64,000 bases of DNA from NCBI RefSeq assembly GCF_037137075.1, contig NZ_JBBBNV010000017.1, positions 37,756 to 101,755 on the forward strand, in the 5' to 3' direction. The DNA is from JBBBNV01 sp037137075. GTDB lineage: Bacteria > Bacillota > Bacilli > Paenibacillales > NBRC-103111. This document shows positions 50,794 through 59,707 of the stretch, piece after piece (positions within the stretch are counted from its first letter, which is position 1; each line of letters starts with the position of its first letter). Under the pieces are notes generated by a model. That model made no database searches, was not told the DNA's origin, and saw nothing but the letters and a program-made list of their open reading frames with translations. The translations under genes and the position numbers were made by a program.

Positions 50794-51012
50794 ATGTCTT
50801 ACCACCATCATGCAAACATGGGGCCGTCCATGACCAGCCCGGCAGGAAACAATAATCCGATGCCTTATCCTGCCTACACGATGGCTGCCGCCAACAACAT
50901 GGCGCCGGCCGCGGTTGCACCGTACAGCTGCCATCATGATCTGGCGGTCATTTTGGTACTGTTCATTTTGCTGGTCATCATTTTGCGCAGCACGGAATTC
51001 TTCTTCAAGTAA
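50794..51012 (+). CDS. YjcZ-like small sporulation-type membrane peptide
   Basis: Peptide of 72 residues. The N-terminal half is rich in His, Asn, Pro and Met; the C-terminal half is one hydrophobic segment (DLAVILVLFILLVIILRS), resembling the C-terminal segment of Bacillus YjcZ-type peptides (FVLIVVLFILLIIVG). Such peptides are made in sporulation. The ATG at 50794 has GAGGAGG nine bases upstream. The N-terminal tail is longer than in typical YjcZ proteins, so membership is probable, not certain. Confidence 0.7.
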   Translation: MSYHHHANMGPSMTSPAGNNNPMPYPAYTMAAANNMAPAAVAPYSCHHDLAVILVLFILLVIILRSTEFFFK

Positions 51013-51162
51013 GTGCTGCTGCCTTCAGTTTGACCGACAAACTGAATTGACTGGCATCGGGAGGCCGTTCTCCGAGCGGGTGCGGCCCGTCCCCTGCTAA
51101 CTGCAAACAGTGCGACGGTTATGCCGGAACTTCAAACGAATGCAGGGGAATGTCTGGGGGCG

Positions 51163-51197
51163 CAGAAGGCTCAGAAGGCTCAGAAGGCTCAGAAAGG
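51163..51197. repeat. Tandem 9-base repeat
   Basis: CAGAAGGCT occurs in three perfect consecutive copies (51163-51189) followed by a partial fourth. In the plus frame it spells repeated Ala-Gln-Lys, but this is upstream of the probable start of the oxidoreductase gene at 51250. Confidence 0.85.
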
Positions 51198-51249
51198 GCT
51201 GCGTCAGTCAGCTCCGGCAAGCCGCTTGCTACAGGCGAGGAGAGGGAAT

Positions 51250-52278
51250 ATGGACAAATTGAGGGTTGGACTTATCGGCTGCGGGGCAATAACCATTCAT
51301 CGGCATGCTCCGGAGTATGCCATGAATCCGAAGGCGGACATTGCGGCTTTTTGTGACCTGGTTCAGGAACGTGCGGACAAGCTGGCGGCGGAGTATGGCG
51401 GCAAGGGATATACAAGCTATGAAGAGATGCTGGTGAGCGAAGGGCTGGATGCGGTCAGTGTCTGTACCTCCAATGCCGATCATGCCAAGGTGAGTATCGC
51501 GGCGTTAAGACATGGAGTGCATGTACTGTGCGAGAAGCCGATGGCTGTTTCGGAAACGGAATGTCAGGCTATGATTGAAGCCGCGCAGGAGAACAACGCC
51601 TTTTTGATGATTGGACATAATCAGCGGCTGATGCCTGCGCATGTCAAGGCGAAGGAGCTGCTGCAGAGCGGGATGCTTGGCCGGGTCTTGACGTTCCGCA
51701 CGGCGTTCGGTCATCCGGGGCCGGAGGGCTGGAGCGTGGAGGGCAAGGAAGGCTGGTTTTTTCGAAAAAACCGCGCGTTTGTCGGCGCTATGGGCGACTT
51801 GGGCGTACATAAAGCGGATCTGATCCGCTGGCTTCTGGCTGATGAAGTGGCCGAAGTGGGCGCCTTTGTTGACACGCTGCATAAGGAAGGTACCGATGTC
51901 GATGACAATGCAATATGTATACTGCGCATGCGAAGCGGGGCCATCGGGACACTCGCGGCCAGCTGGACGTATTATAGAGGAGAGGACAACAGCACGGTGC
52001 TGTATTGCGAGAACGGCGTGATCAAAATCGGCACCGATCCGGTCCATCAGGTCATTGTAGAGCTGAGGAACGGTCATGTGGAGCGTCATGAGACTGGCGC
52101 CATAGCGACAAATGACGGGCAGACGCACAGCGGGGTCATCGATGCATTTGTCAGCGCCGTGCTGGCGGGGATGCCGCCGGCCATATCGGGCGAGGAAGGA
52201 AGAAGGTCCCTGCGTGTGATCTTGGCGGCGCTGGAATCCGCAGAGACCGGACAATTCGTGAAGGTGCGCCAGGACTGA
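51250..52278 (+). CDS. Gfo/Idh/MocA-family oxidoreductase (second copy)
   Basis: NAD(P)-dependent dehydrogenase of 342 residues: LRVGLIGCGAITIHRHAPEY at the start and LCEKPMAVSETECQ with the catalytic EKP near residue 95. GHNQRLMPAHVKAK and MGDLGVHKADLIRWL are typical of the family. It differs from the copy at 33891, so it is not a recent duplicate. The frame is open back to 51121 through the tandem repeat, but the ATG at 51250 follows GAGGAGAGGG. It is alone. Substrate unknown. Confidence 0.9.
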   Translation: MDKLRVGLIGCGAITIHRHAPEYAMNPKADIAAFCDLVQERADKLAAEYGGKGYTSYEEMLVSEGLDAVSVCTSNADHAKVSIAALRHGVHVLCEKPMAVSETECQAMIEAAQENNAFLMIGHNQRLMPAHVKAKELLQSGMLGRVLTFRTAFGHPGPEGWSVEGKEGWFFRKNRAFVGAMGDLGVHKADLIRWLLADEVAEVGAFVDTLHKEGTDVDDNAICILRMRSGAIGTLAASWTYYRGEDNSTVLYCENGVIKIGTDPVHQVIVELRNGHVERHETGAIATNDGQTHSGVIDAFVSAVLAGMPPAISGEEGRRSLRVILAALESAETGQFVKVRQD

Positions 52279-52396
52279 GCGGGTGCGAGCAAGAGAGCAA
52301 GAGCCGGACGGCGTTGATGCGCTGGACGGCTTGTTTTGCTATGGATGTAGGAATTCATTGTTCTTCTCCAGGTTGAAAATAAAAATGAAAAAGGGC

Positions 52397-52426
52397 TTGA
52401 CGAGAAAGCGCGCCAAATGATATTTT
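52397..52426 (+). promoter_or_regulatory. Promoter of the ABC-2/TetR/nitroreductase unit
   Basis: TTGACG (52397-52402) and TATTTT (52421-52426) are spaced by 18 bases. Two palindromes that overlap the -10 box and follow it are the likely TetR operators. Confidence 0.6.
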
Positions 52427-52457
52427 AAACAAATGTTTAATTTAAACAAACGTTTAA
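52425..52457. promoter_or_regulatory. Tandem palindromic operators for TetR regulator
   Basis: TTAAACAAATGTTTAA (52425-52440) and TTAAACAAACGTTTAA (52442-52457) are near-identical imperfect palindromes with centres 17 bases apart. They cover the -10 box and transcription start of the following operon, which includes a TetR-family gene. The arrangement is typical of an autorepressed efflux unit. Confidence 0.8.
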
Positions 52458-52482
52458 TGGGTCGTGAACAGGAGGATTTTTT

Positions 52483-53640
52483 ATGAGAGAAGCTTTAAAG
52501 CTATTTTTTCAAAAACCGACCACCAAAGCAGGCATTGCCTCGGTGCTCATGTTTCAGCTCATTTTTTGCATCGTATGGATGACTGCCTACCACGATGTAA
52601 GTGAAAATACCGGCAAGCTGCGAATTACGGTCGTCAATGAGGATCAAGGCTTTGGAAAACAGATCGCGCAGCAGCTGGAGACGAATCTGCCGTTTACCAT
52701 GCTGACGGAGCCTGAGCTGGATACAGCAATGGCACAATTAAACGGGCGGAGCACACAGATGGTGCTTCACATACCGTCAGGGTTCAGCGGCGAGCTTCAG
52801 GCGGGAGGAGCTGCGGCCCAAATGCAGTATTACATCAATGAGTCCAATCCCGCGTTAATCAAAAGCATTATGCAGGGTGTATCCAGCCAGGTTACGGCAC
52901 TTGTAAACAAACAGGCTGTGGGAGCCAGCGCGCAAACTATTTTGGTTCAGGCTAACGTTCCGGCTGCTGAAGCGAAGATGACGGCGCATGCTTTGTCTGA
53001 ACGGGTGGCTTCACAAATACAAAGGATGAACCCGGTTAGCGGCACAGCGAACCAGATGGTCCCGATGATGATGGTTCTGGCTTCATTCGTCGGCGCTATG
53101 GTCATGAATATGAATCTGGAGCAGTCCTCCATGATGATTGGCGCCCGGATAGGCCGCTGGAGCAAATTCGGCGCCCGGCTGATTATTAATGCGGTTTCCG
53201 CGATTGTGGTCGCGCTGGTTGGAACAAGCTTGACGCTGGCCCTGGGCGGCCAGGCGGAAGCCGGGTTTCTGGCGCTATGGGGGTTTCAGACGCTCTTCCT
53301 GTTTACGTTTATGGTCACCTCTCAATTTTTCCTGACGTTGTTTGGAATGGCGGGAATGCTTTGTAACATTGTGCTGCTGTCTGCGCAGCTTGTATCCTCC
53401 GGGGCGATGGTTCCTCGGGAGCTGCTGTCCGGGTTTTATCGCGGAATCAGCGAGGTTTTCCCGGCGACCTATGCGGTGGAAGGCCTGATGAATTTGCTCT
53501 TCGGCGGAAGCAGCGCCGGGAAGGATGTACTGGTGCTTGTGGCTTTTGTTGCAGCTTTGGTTTTGCTGAACATGGTCACCATTACTCTGAAGCGTCCGGC
53601 GACGCTGCCTCAGCCTGGAGGGGCCAAAACAGCCGTCTGA
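52483..53640 (+). CDS. ABC-2-type/YhgE-Pip-like membrane protein
   Basis: Membrane protein of 385 residues with an N-terminal membrane segment (about 20-38), a large extracytoplasmic domain (about 40-190), and five or six membrane segments in the C-terminal half, as in ABC-2 permeases and YhgE/Pip proteins. No ATPase gene is adjacent, so a partner would be elsewhere or the protein works alone. GGAGG precedes the ATG. The linked TetR regulator and operators suggest drug or toxic-compound response. Confidence 0.85.
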   Translation: MREALKLFFQKPTTKAGIASVLMFQLIFCIVWMTAYHDVSENTGKLRITVVNEDQGFGKQIAQQLETNLPFTMLTEPELDTAMAQLNGRSTQMVLHIPSGFSGELQAGGAAAQMQYYINESNPALIKSIMQGVSSQVTALVNKQAVGASAQTILVQANVPAAEAKMTAHALSERVASQIQRMNPVSGTANQMVPMMMVLASFVGAMVMNMNLEQSSMMIGARIGRWSKFGARLIINAVSAIVVALVGTSLTLALGGQAEAGFLALWGFQTLFLFTFMVTSQFFLTLFGMAGMLCNIVLLSAQLVSSGAMVPRELLSGFYRGISEVFPATYAVEGLMNLLFGGSSAGKDVLVLVAFVAALVLLNMVTITLKRPATLPQPGGAKTAV

Positions 53641-53746
53641 ACGGAGCAGGTGTGGAAATGAAGAGTGATGGAGTTTAGCCGAGCTTGCGCGAATAGAAGA
53701 ATCGTTTCATAATGAAGGAGACAGGCTGTATGCAAAGGAGAAGCAT

Positions 53747-54391
53747 ATGACACAAGTCGAACCGGAAATGAAGATGCGCATTCTGCTCGCCGCCAAAAAG
53801 CTGTTTGCCCGTCAAGGCTATGACGGCACCAGCGTGCGTCAAATATGTGAGGAAGCGGGGGCCAATGTGGCGCTCGTTTCCTATTATTTCGGAGGCAAGG
53901 AGAACGTATTTTCGGCTATGTTCAGCACATTCATCGCCGAGAAGATGTGGGAAGAGCTTGAGGATAAGCTGCAGGAGCCAGTCCAGGGAATCCGGACCAT
54001 CATTCGGCAGGTTCAGCTGTTTAAGAAAATGGACCCGGAGCTGGAAAGCATTATTCATCAGGAAATGAATATGACTTCCCCCCGAGTCGAACATGTAAGA
54101 AAGTATCAGTTTCGGATTTGGCGCAAGGTCCGCCAGCTGCTGGAGCGTGGTCGCGAGGAAGGCATTTTTCACTTTACTTCCCTGGATCATACCGTTTTTG
54201 TGGTCATGGGCTGTATTATTTTTCAGGAGAAAATGTCTCACGCTTACTTCGAGCCGCTTAAGCTTGAGCCTGAATTGGAGCTGGGAGAATTGATTGAGCA
54301 GACATGCGATTTTGTTTTGAACGGGCTTGGTGTTCCGAAATCCATGCGAGGAGGAGAACCGGATTATGAGTCATCCGCAACAGAAATCTAA
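53747..54391 (+). CDS. TetR/AcrR-family regulator
   Basis: Regulator of 214 residues. The N-terminal TetR helix-turn-helix (ILLAAKKLFARQGYDGTSVR, ICEEAGANVALVSYYFGGKE) lies at about residues 8-55, followed by an all-helical ligand domain. It is likely to bind the tandem TTAAACAAA(T/C)GTTTAA sites before the operon and thus repress its own transcription. GGAGAAG precedes the ATG. The next gene overlaps its last 26 bases in another frame, so translation is coupled. Confidence 0.9.
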   Translation: MTQVEPEMKMRILLAAKKLFARQGYDGTSVRQICEEAGANVALVSYYFGGKENVFSAMFSTFIAEKMWEELEDKLQEPVQGIRTIIRQVQLFKKMDPELESIIHQEMNMTSPRVEHVRKYQFRIWRKVRQLLERGREEGIFHFTSLDHTVFVVMGCIIFQEKMSHAYFEPLKLEPELELGELIEQTCDFVLNGLGVPKSMRGGEPDYESSATEI

Positions 54392-55151
54392 TCAGGCCGA
54401 GGGCGCTTCAGCAAATGAAACGCTGGAGCTACTGCTCCGGCATCGTTCAATTCGCAAATTTACGGCGGACCCGATCTCGAAGGAGCAAATCGAGGCGATT
54501 GTGGGTGCTGCACAGATGGCTTCCACGTCTAGCAATGTGCAAGCCTACAGTATTATCGGCGTGATTGATGCGGATCTGAAGCGCGGGCTAGCCGCACTTG
54601 CCGGCAACCAGGCCTATATTGAGCAGTGCCCGTTGTTTCTGGTATGGTGCGCTGATCTGCACCGACTCGATGCAGCCTCCCGTAAGCATGGGGTTGAGCC
54701 AGCGATGGATTTCACCGAGAACCTGCTCGTATCGACCGTCGATACCTCCCTGGCAGCACAAAATGCGGCTATCGCTGCGGAATCTCTGGGGCTTGGCATC
54801 GTCTATATTGGCGGGATTCGCAATCATCCGGCAGCGGTCTGTGAGCTGCTGAAGCTGCCGCCCCTTGTGTATCCGGTATTCGGCATGTGCGTCGGCGTTC
54901 CGGCTCAGGACCCGGGGTCGCGGCCGCGGCTTGCGCCCGGCGCAGTATACCATGAGAATGTATATCGTTCCGTTGAACCGGAGGATGCGCTGCTGGAGGA
55001 GTATGATCAGCGCCTGCGCAGCTACTATCTGGAACGGACCGGCGGCAAGCGGGATACGACCTGGACGCGGGAGATGGCGGACAAATACAGCAAGCCGATA
55101 CGCGCCCATATCCGGGCTTTTCTGGCGGAGCGGGGCTTAGGGTTAAGATAA
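54366..55151 (+). CDS. NfsA-like NADPH-dependent nitroreductase
   Basis: Flavin (FMN) enzyme of 261 residues, nitroreductase fold: LLLRHRSIRKFTADPISKEQ near the start (Arg residues contact FMN), AQMASTSSNVQAYSIIGV near residue 50, and GIVYIGGIRNHP. Similar to oxygen-insensitive nitroreductases that also reduce quinones. The ATG at 54366 has GAGGAGGAGAA upstream and overlaps the end of the TetR gene by 26 bases. Together with the ABC-2 protein this looks like a detoxification unit. Confidence 0.9.
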   Translation: MSHPQQKSNQAEGASANETLELLLRHRSIRKFTADPISKEQIEAIVGAAQMASTSSNVQAYSIIGVIDADLKRGLAALAGNQAYIEQCPLFLVWCADLHRLDAASRKHGVEPAMDFTENLLVSTVDTSLAAQNAAIAAESLGLGIVYIGGIRNHPAAVCELLKLPPLVYPVFGMCVGVPAQDPGSRPRLAPGAVYHENVYRSVEPEDALLEEYDQRLRSYYLERTGGKRDTTWTREMADKYSKPIRAHIRAFLAERGLGLR

Positions 55152-55173
55152 GGATTAACTTCCATAATCACCC

Positions 55174-55202
55174 TTTACATTAAATATTAGCTATGCTAAT
55201 AT
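55174..55202 (+). promoter_or_regulatory. Promoter with operator-like palindrome before Tad operon
   Basis: TTTACA (55174-55179) and TAATAT (55197-55202) are spaced by exactly 17 bases, a near-consensus sigma-A promoter. A palindrome ATATTAGC-TAT-GCTAATAT (55184-55202) fills the spacer and the -10 box, which suggests direct repressor control. The transcription start would be near 55209. Confidence 0.65.
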
Positions 55203-55233
55203 GATGCTATATATTAATATTGTTTCGTTTGCG

Positions 55234-55289
55234 AAGAACGCAGGCATTCAAAGAGAATTCTCTTTGTGCTGCGTTCTTTTTTGTTTTTC
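55234..55289 (+). terminator. Leader terminator before Tad operon
   Basis: AAGAACGCAG (55234-55243) pairs perfectly with CTGCGTTCTT (55269-55278), and an 18-base inner palindrome at 55249-55266 (CAAAGAGAA/TTCTCTTTG) forms the top. TTTTTT and another T-run follow. It starts only about 25 bases after the predicted transcription start of the Tad operon, so it may be an attenuator; alternatively it is just the terminator of the nitroreductase unit. Confidence 0.8.
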
Positions 55290-55317
55290 CCATTTTCGTT
55301 TGAGGAGGTGGCCGCGG

Positions 55318-56040
55318 GTGAACCGCAGAAGAAACCTGATCATTAGCATCATAGCGGCATGCCTTGCGTGCGGCTTGGTGTACGGGGTATATGTGCTGCA
55401 GCTGAAGCAGGTCGAATGGCAGAAAACGGTGCGCGTGGTGGTGCCGAAGGATTATATTCCGGCAGGCACAGTGCTCACTGCCGATATGCTGGAATATTAC
55501 CCGCTGCTGGCGGGTTCATTTAGTGAAGGAATGGAGACAAGCCTGGAACGAATGGTCGGGAGCGAATCGCTTGTCCCGCTCGGCTCACAAGAGCCGGTGC
55601 TTGCTTGGAAGGTGGATCGATTTAATTTGCTGCCCCGACGCAATCAGTCGACCTTTCAAATTCCCAAGGAGTATATTTTGACTGTATCCAACGGCATTCG
55701 GGCCGGTGACCGCGTCAGGCTGTACGCATCCGCACTCGACGGGCCGTCTGTGCGGCTGTTCGAGGAGGAGATTACGGTGGCATCCGTCAAGTCGGCCGCC
55801 AATCAGGAGGTGGATAACCCCAAGAACTCCAACCTGATTTCCAAAGCTAACGGCGATGCGGAAAAAATGTACATTTCCCGGAGAGAAGCCAACGGGGCGA
55901 TTGATCAAATTAATTTGAATTTGACCGAGGAGCAATGGCTTACCATTGATACCTTGTGCAAATCAAAGAAAGCGAAGCTGGTCATAGCATTTACTTCCGT
56001 TTCCATAACGGAGCAAACCCAAGGAAAGGCGGGGAGCTGA
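55318..56040 (+). CDS. SAF-domain protein, CpaB/RcpC-like pilus assembly
   Basis: Protein of 240 residues. One N-terminal membrane anchor (about residues 8-28) precedes a SAF domain (about 37-105: VVVPKDYIPAGTVLTADMLE), and the rest is beta-rich with a C-terminal segment like CpaB/RcpC. CpaB-type proteins sit outside or at the membrane in Tad/Flp pilus machines. The start is GTG at 55318, with GAGGAGGTGG nine bases upstream. It is the first gene of the Tad-like operon. Confidence 0.88.
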   Translation: MNRRRNLIISIIAACLACGLVYGVYVLQLKQVEWQKTVRVVVPKDYIPAGTVLTADMLEYYPLLAGSFSEGMETSLERMVGSESLVPLGSQEPVLAWKVDRFNLLPRRNQSTFQIPKEYILTVSNGIRAGDRVRLYASALDGPSVRLFEEEITVASVKSAANQEVDNPKNSNLISKANGDAEKMYISRREANGAIDQINLNLTEEQWLTIDTLCKSKKAKLVIAFTSVSITEQTQGKAGS

Positions 56041-56042
56041 TT

Positions 56043-57278
56043 ATGAAGCTGGCTGCATTGATCCAGGATGATCAGCTGCAGGAGCAGCTGTCCAGACGGA
56101 ATCAGAACGGAGAGGAGCTGCAATTTATTCACCGTCCTGAAGAACTGCTGCGCTTTGTGGCAGATCACGGGGCGGACGCAGTCATCGTGTCTGATCGTTT
56201 CTTTGACTATACGGCATATTGTGATTTCGCTGAGCGGCTGGCGGAGACGAACAAGCGGATGAAATGTATTGTGCTCTTGAGCAATTGGCACGATGTGCTG
56301 CTGAATGACAAATTTTACAAGTACAGTCTGGCCTCCGGCTTCCATGTTATTCATCCCGGACGGACCACTGTGGCGGTAGCCGCCGGAATTAACGGGCTGC
56401 TTAGCTCAGATGGGGACAAGAACGGCGTGCAGCATAGTCCTGGCCAGCGGCGCATCGCACTTTTTATGGGGACGACGCCGAATGTAGGCACCACGCTGAT
56501 TGCCTTCGGCACAGCGGTGCAGCTGGCCCGGCAGACGACAGCCTCGGTCGGTTATTTATGCCTGAATCTAAAAAGCTCCAAGCTGCACCGTTATTTGGGA
56601 ATTGACGAACCCGGCGTAACCCTGGACCACATTCGTGCCGAGCTCCGATCCCGAAGTCTAAAGCCGGACCGGCTTTTGCAATATTGCGGCCAAGCCAAGG
56701 AGGTGCCGAATTTAAAATACTTGTTCGGCAATATGCTTCGCGAGCAGGCAGAATATTTTACGACGGAGGATATCGAGCATCTGCTGGGGGTGGCCAGAGA
56801 AGCGTTTGACGTTTGTGTGATTGATGTCAGTGCGTATTGGGATAACGCGGGCACGATATGCGGCATTCTGGAGGCGGACAATCGCATGCTGGTGACCACT
56901 CAGGACATCGGGCATTTTCAGGAGGATGGCTACCGCTGGCTGCAAACGGTCGCCCCTGTGTTCGGGCTGCACCCTCATACCTTTGACGTGATTGTTACGC
57001 AGCGCGAGCGATCGCAGGAGAATACCGGCATTCGGGCCCGAGATGTACGCAAGGAAATGGGGATGAGCGTTCTGGCGGAAGTGCACAGGCATCCCGATAT
57101 GGTGGCGCTGCTTAACCAGGGCCGACTGATGGAGCTGCTGCTGCAGGAGCATTCATTTGGCAAAGAGCTGTCGGGTGTGGCGGCAATGCTTGTTTCCCTA
57201 TACGAATTGGAGCGCCGTGAGATTGCCGCCAAAAAGCCTTGGCTGCAGCGCTGGCTGTCAGGGGTGAGCGCAACATGA
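56043..57278 (+). CDS. TadZ/CpaE-like MinD-fold ATPase
   Basis: Protein of 411 residues. The N-terminal 115 residues resemble a receiver-like domain, and the C-terminal part is a MinD/ParA-type domain. Its Walker A reads GTTPNVGTT (residues 143-151): the conserved lysine before Thr is missing, as in many TadZ proteins, so it may bind but not hydrolyse ATP well. TadZ positions the pilus machine at the pole. GGGGAGC precedes the ATG. The stop overlaps the next start by ATGA. Confidence 0.87.
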   Translation: MKLAALIQDDQLQEQLSRRNQNGEELQFIHRPEELLRFVADHGADAVIVSDRFFDYTAYCDFAERLAETNKRMKCIVLLSNWHDVLLNDKFYKYSLASGFHVIHPGRTTVAVAAGINGLLSSDGDKNGVQHSPGQRRIALFMGTTPNVGTTLIAFGTAVQLARQTTASVGYLCLNLKSSKLHRYLGIDEPGVTLDHIRAELRSRSLKPDRLLQYCGQAKEVPNLKYLFGNMLREQAEYFTTEDIEHLLGVAREAFDVCVIDVSAYWDNAGTICGILEADNRMLVTTQDIGHFQEDGYRWLQTVAPVFGLHPHTFDVIVTQRERSQENTGIRARDVRKEMGMSVLAEVHRHPDMVALLNQGRLMELLLQEHSFGKELSGVAAMLVSLYELERREIAAKKPWLQRWLSGVSAT

Positions 57279-58675
57279 ATGAGCCGAAGCGGTTTTCGGC
57301 ACTTGCCTTTTCCGAAGCGGCCCGCGGACGGGGAATGCAGACACAGGTCCGTGTCGTGCGGCAGGAGCTGTCCCATCAGGAGGACTCCGAGTTTCGCCGC
57401 TGCGTGGAGGAGATACGTCATTTTTTGGCCTCGCCCAAAGCAGGAACAGAGGAAGAGAAGCTGCAGTACAGCGATGCGTTGAACCGGGCGATACTCGGTT
57501 TCGAAGCGGAACGCGCCCGGTTTTTGGCGATGATTAACGATTACCTGGCCAAGCAGCGTGTGTATGACATCCGGCCGGCCGGAGAGCATTTTGCCACCTT
57601 GGCGGAGGCGATTTTTGCAGAAGTGATCGGGCTCAATGTACTGGAGCTTCTGCTGAAGCACAAGGATGGCCTGGAGGAGATTCAGGTGGTGGGCATCCGG
57701 ATTTTCGAGGTTCGCAGCGGACGTGCCTCCTTATCCCCGTACAGCTTCCGGTCCTTGAAGGAAGTGGAACGGATTCAGCAAAATCTGGTGCTGTTTAACT
57801 CGGATACCCTGAGCCCGCGAAAAAAATGGGCGGAAGTGATGCTGCGTGACGGCTCCCGTGTTACGATGACGGGCTTCGGCTTTACATCGGAGCCGACACT
57901 GACCATCCGTTTTTATACGAAGCCGTATTATACGCTTGCCGGGCTGTGTCATCCTGACTTGGGGACGATCGACGATACGATGCTGATACTGCTTCAGGCG
58001 TTTATTGCCGCAGATGTCAATATGGTCATTATCGGCCCGACGAACTCGGGGAAAACGTCGCTGATGAAGGCGCTTATCGGGGCGATGCCCGATGAAGAGC
58101 GGATTGTTACCATTGAGGGGCGGCTGGAGCTGATGCTTAAGCGTGATTTCCCCGGCAAAAATGTGGTGGAGTATGAAGTAAGTGAAGACGACCCTTATCA
58201 TTCGGCACGGCAGGCGTTCAAGCTCGCGCTGCGTCAGTCCCCGAAACGGATATGCCATGCTGAAATACGGGATGATGATGCCAACATTTATGTACGGGCC
58301 TGCACTAGAGGCCATGAGGGCAGCATGACATCTCTGCATGCGGGTGAATTGGAGGATGTCCCTTCCGCCATTACGGACATGTGTATGCTCGACGGGCGGG
58401 GGATGAATCCGGAACGCCTGCTCAAGCGTGTAACCGAATACGTCACGCAGGTCGGGCTTGAAATGCGTGTCGTTCACGGCCGGCGGAAGCTGGTACGAAT
58501 CGGAGAGCTGCAGTTTAGCGGCGGAGAAATCGTGGTACGGAATTTAGCGCGTTACAATGAGGCGTCGGACGAATGGGAGTATCCCGATTCCTTGTCCGAG
58601 CGGCTGAGTCTGAAAATCCATAAAACCGATCCGGCCGGATACCGGAGGCTGAGGGAAAAAGGGGTGATTGCATAA
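57275..58675 (+). CDS. TadA/CpaF-type pilus assembly ATPase
   Basis: Type II/IV secretion ATPase of 466 residues. Walker A is GPTNSGKTSLM near residue 253; the Asp box is in AEIRDDDAN, and a conserved His block occurs in HEGSMTSLHAGE. It powers pilus assembly or secretion by the Tad machine. Its start overlaps the TadZ stop. The next gene starts one base after its stop, so translation of the operon is tightly coupled. Confidence 0.92.
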   Translation: MNEPKRFSALAFSEAARGRGMQTQVRVVRQELSHQEDSEFRRCVEEIRHFLASPKAGTEEEKLQYSDALNRAILGFEAERARFLAMINDYLAKQRVYDIRPAGEHFATLAEAIFAEVIGLNVLELLLKHKDGLEEIQVVGIRIFEVRSGRASLSPYSFRSLKEVERIQQNLVLFNSDTLSPRKKWAEVMLRDGSRVTMTGFGFTSEPTLTIRFYTKPYYTLAGLCHPDLGTIDDTMLILLQAFIAADVNMVIIGPTNSGKTSLMKALIGAMPDEERIVTIEGRLELMLKRDFPGKNVVEYEVSEDDPYHSARQAFKLALRQSPKRICHAEIRDDDANIYVRACTRGHEGSMTSLHAGELEDVPSAITDMCMLDGRGMNPERLLKRVTEYVTQVGLEMRVVHGRRKLVRIGELQFSGGEIVVRNLARYNEASDEWEYPDSLSERLSLKIHKTDPAGYRRLREKGVIA

Positions 58676-59632
58676 ATGGGTGCGGGGGTACAAGCTGGCG
58701 TAATGATACCGGCGTTGTTATTGCTCTTATTTTTTCTATTATATACTGCCATTCATCGCGGATTAAGCTTGTTTTTTGCCCAGACAGCAGAGCGAAGCCG
58801 CCTCCACTATGTGCAGCGCTCCCGCTTGTCGCAGCGCTTTGCGGGGGTTATGCTCCGCAGCCCCCGGTTGTCCCGGCATTTGACGGATTTGCTGGAAAGC
58901 GGAAGCTCGTCCTATGGACTGCGCACATTCGTGATGCTGACGGCTATGCTTCTGCTTGCAGGCATCCTTTTCGGTTCCTTGCTTTTTTACAGTGTCAAGG
59001 GAGTGGTGGTGCTCAGCGTTATTTTGGCCAGCCTTCCGTATCTCCTGCTGCGTTTGAGGCTGCTGGGGCTTCAACTGCAAACCCGGCTTGATTTTCTTCC
59101 GGCTGTCGAAGTGTTTTACCAATATTATGTATTAACCGGGACCGGGACCAAAAATATACGAACCGCTCTTCAGGTTTCCTTGGCCGAGCACCGGATTATG
59201 AATCCGGTTCGTCCGGTGTTCGAGCAGCTTCAGCGCCATTTGGCAACGGGGAGGGAGCTTGACGATGCGCTACGGTTGTTTAGCCTGTCGTTCGGCCATG
59301 TATGGGCTGAATATTTCATCAATATTATTCGGGTTGGCTTACAGGAAGGCAATGATATTACAGCCTCGCTTAAAGATTTGATTTATGACATGCGCCGGGC
59401 CAGGCGCTCCGATCAGGCGCAGCGGAATCGGCTGCTTGAAATTCGAATCGCCAATTTTACGCCAATAGGATTTTTGATCTTATTTATCGCCGTTAATTTC
59501 CGGGTAAACGCTCAAACAGCCTACATGTTTTATTTTGTAGATCCGGTAGGGCGAAGCATGCTGCTGGACGCATGCTTTCTCATCTTTGCCTCGTTTTTGA
59601 TGGGCGTGTACTTATCCATGCGGCGAATGTAA
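58676..59632 (+). CDS. TadB-like inner-membrane platform protein
   Basis: Protein of 318 residues of the type II secretion F family. Three or four hydrophobic segments flank a cytoplasmic F domain (about residues 140-250: VEVFYQYYVLTGTGTKNIRT, ALQVSLAEHRIMNPV). It starts directly after the TadA stop (TAA-ATG). It probably interacts with TadA at the membrane. It pairs with the TadC-like gene downstream, as in all Tad systems. Confidence 0.9.
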   Translation: MGAGVQAGVMIPALLLLLFFLLYTAIHRGLSLFFAQTAERSRLHYVQRSRLSQRFAGVMLRSPRLSRHLTDLLESGSSSYGLRTFVMLTAMLLLAGILFGSLLFYSVKGVVVLSVILASLPYLLLRLRLLGLQLQTRLDFLPAVEVFYQYYVLTGTGTKNIRTALQVSLAEHRIMNPVRPVFEQLQRHLATGRELDDALRLFSLSFGHVWAEYFINIIRVGLQEGNDITASLKDLIYDMRRARRSDQAQRNRLLEIRIANFTPIGFLILFIAVNFRVNAQTAYMFYFVDPVGRSMLLDACFLIFASFLMGVYLSMRRM

Positions 59633-59707
59633 CGCATCTCACATTACATGTATAGGGGGAAGCTATAGTGTTCATGGTCATGGCAGGAAAGGGGAAGCGT
59701 ACAAACG

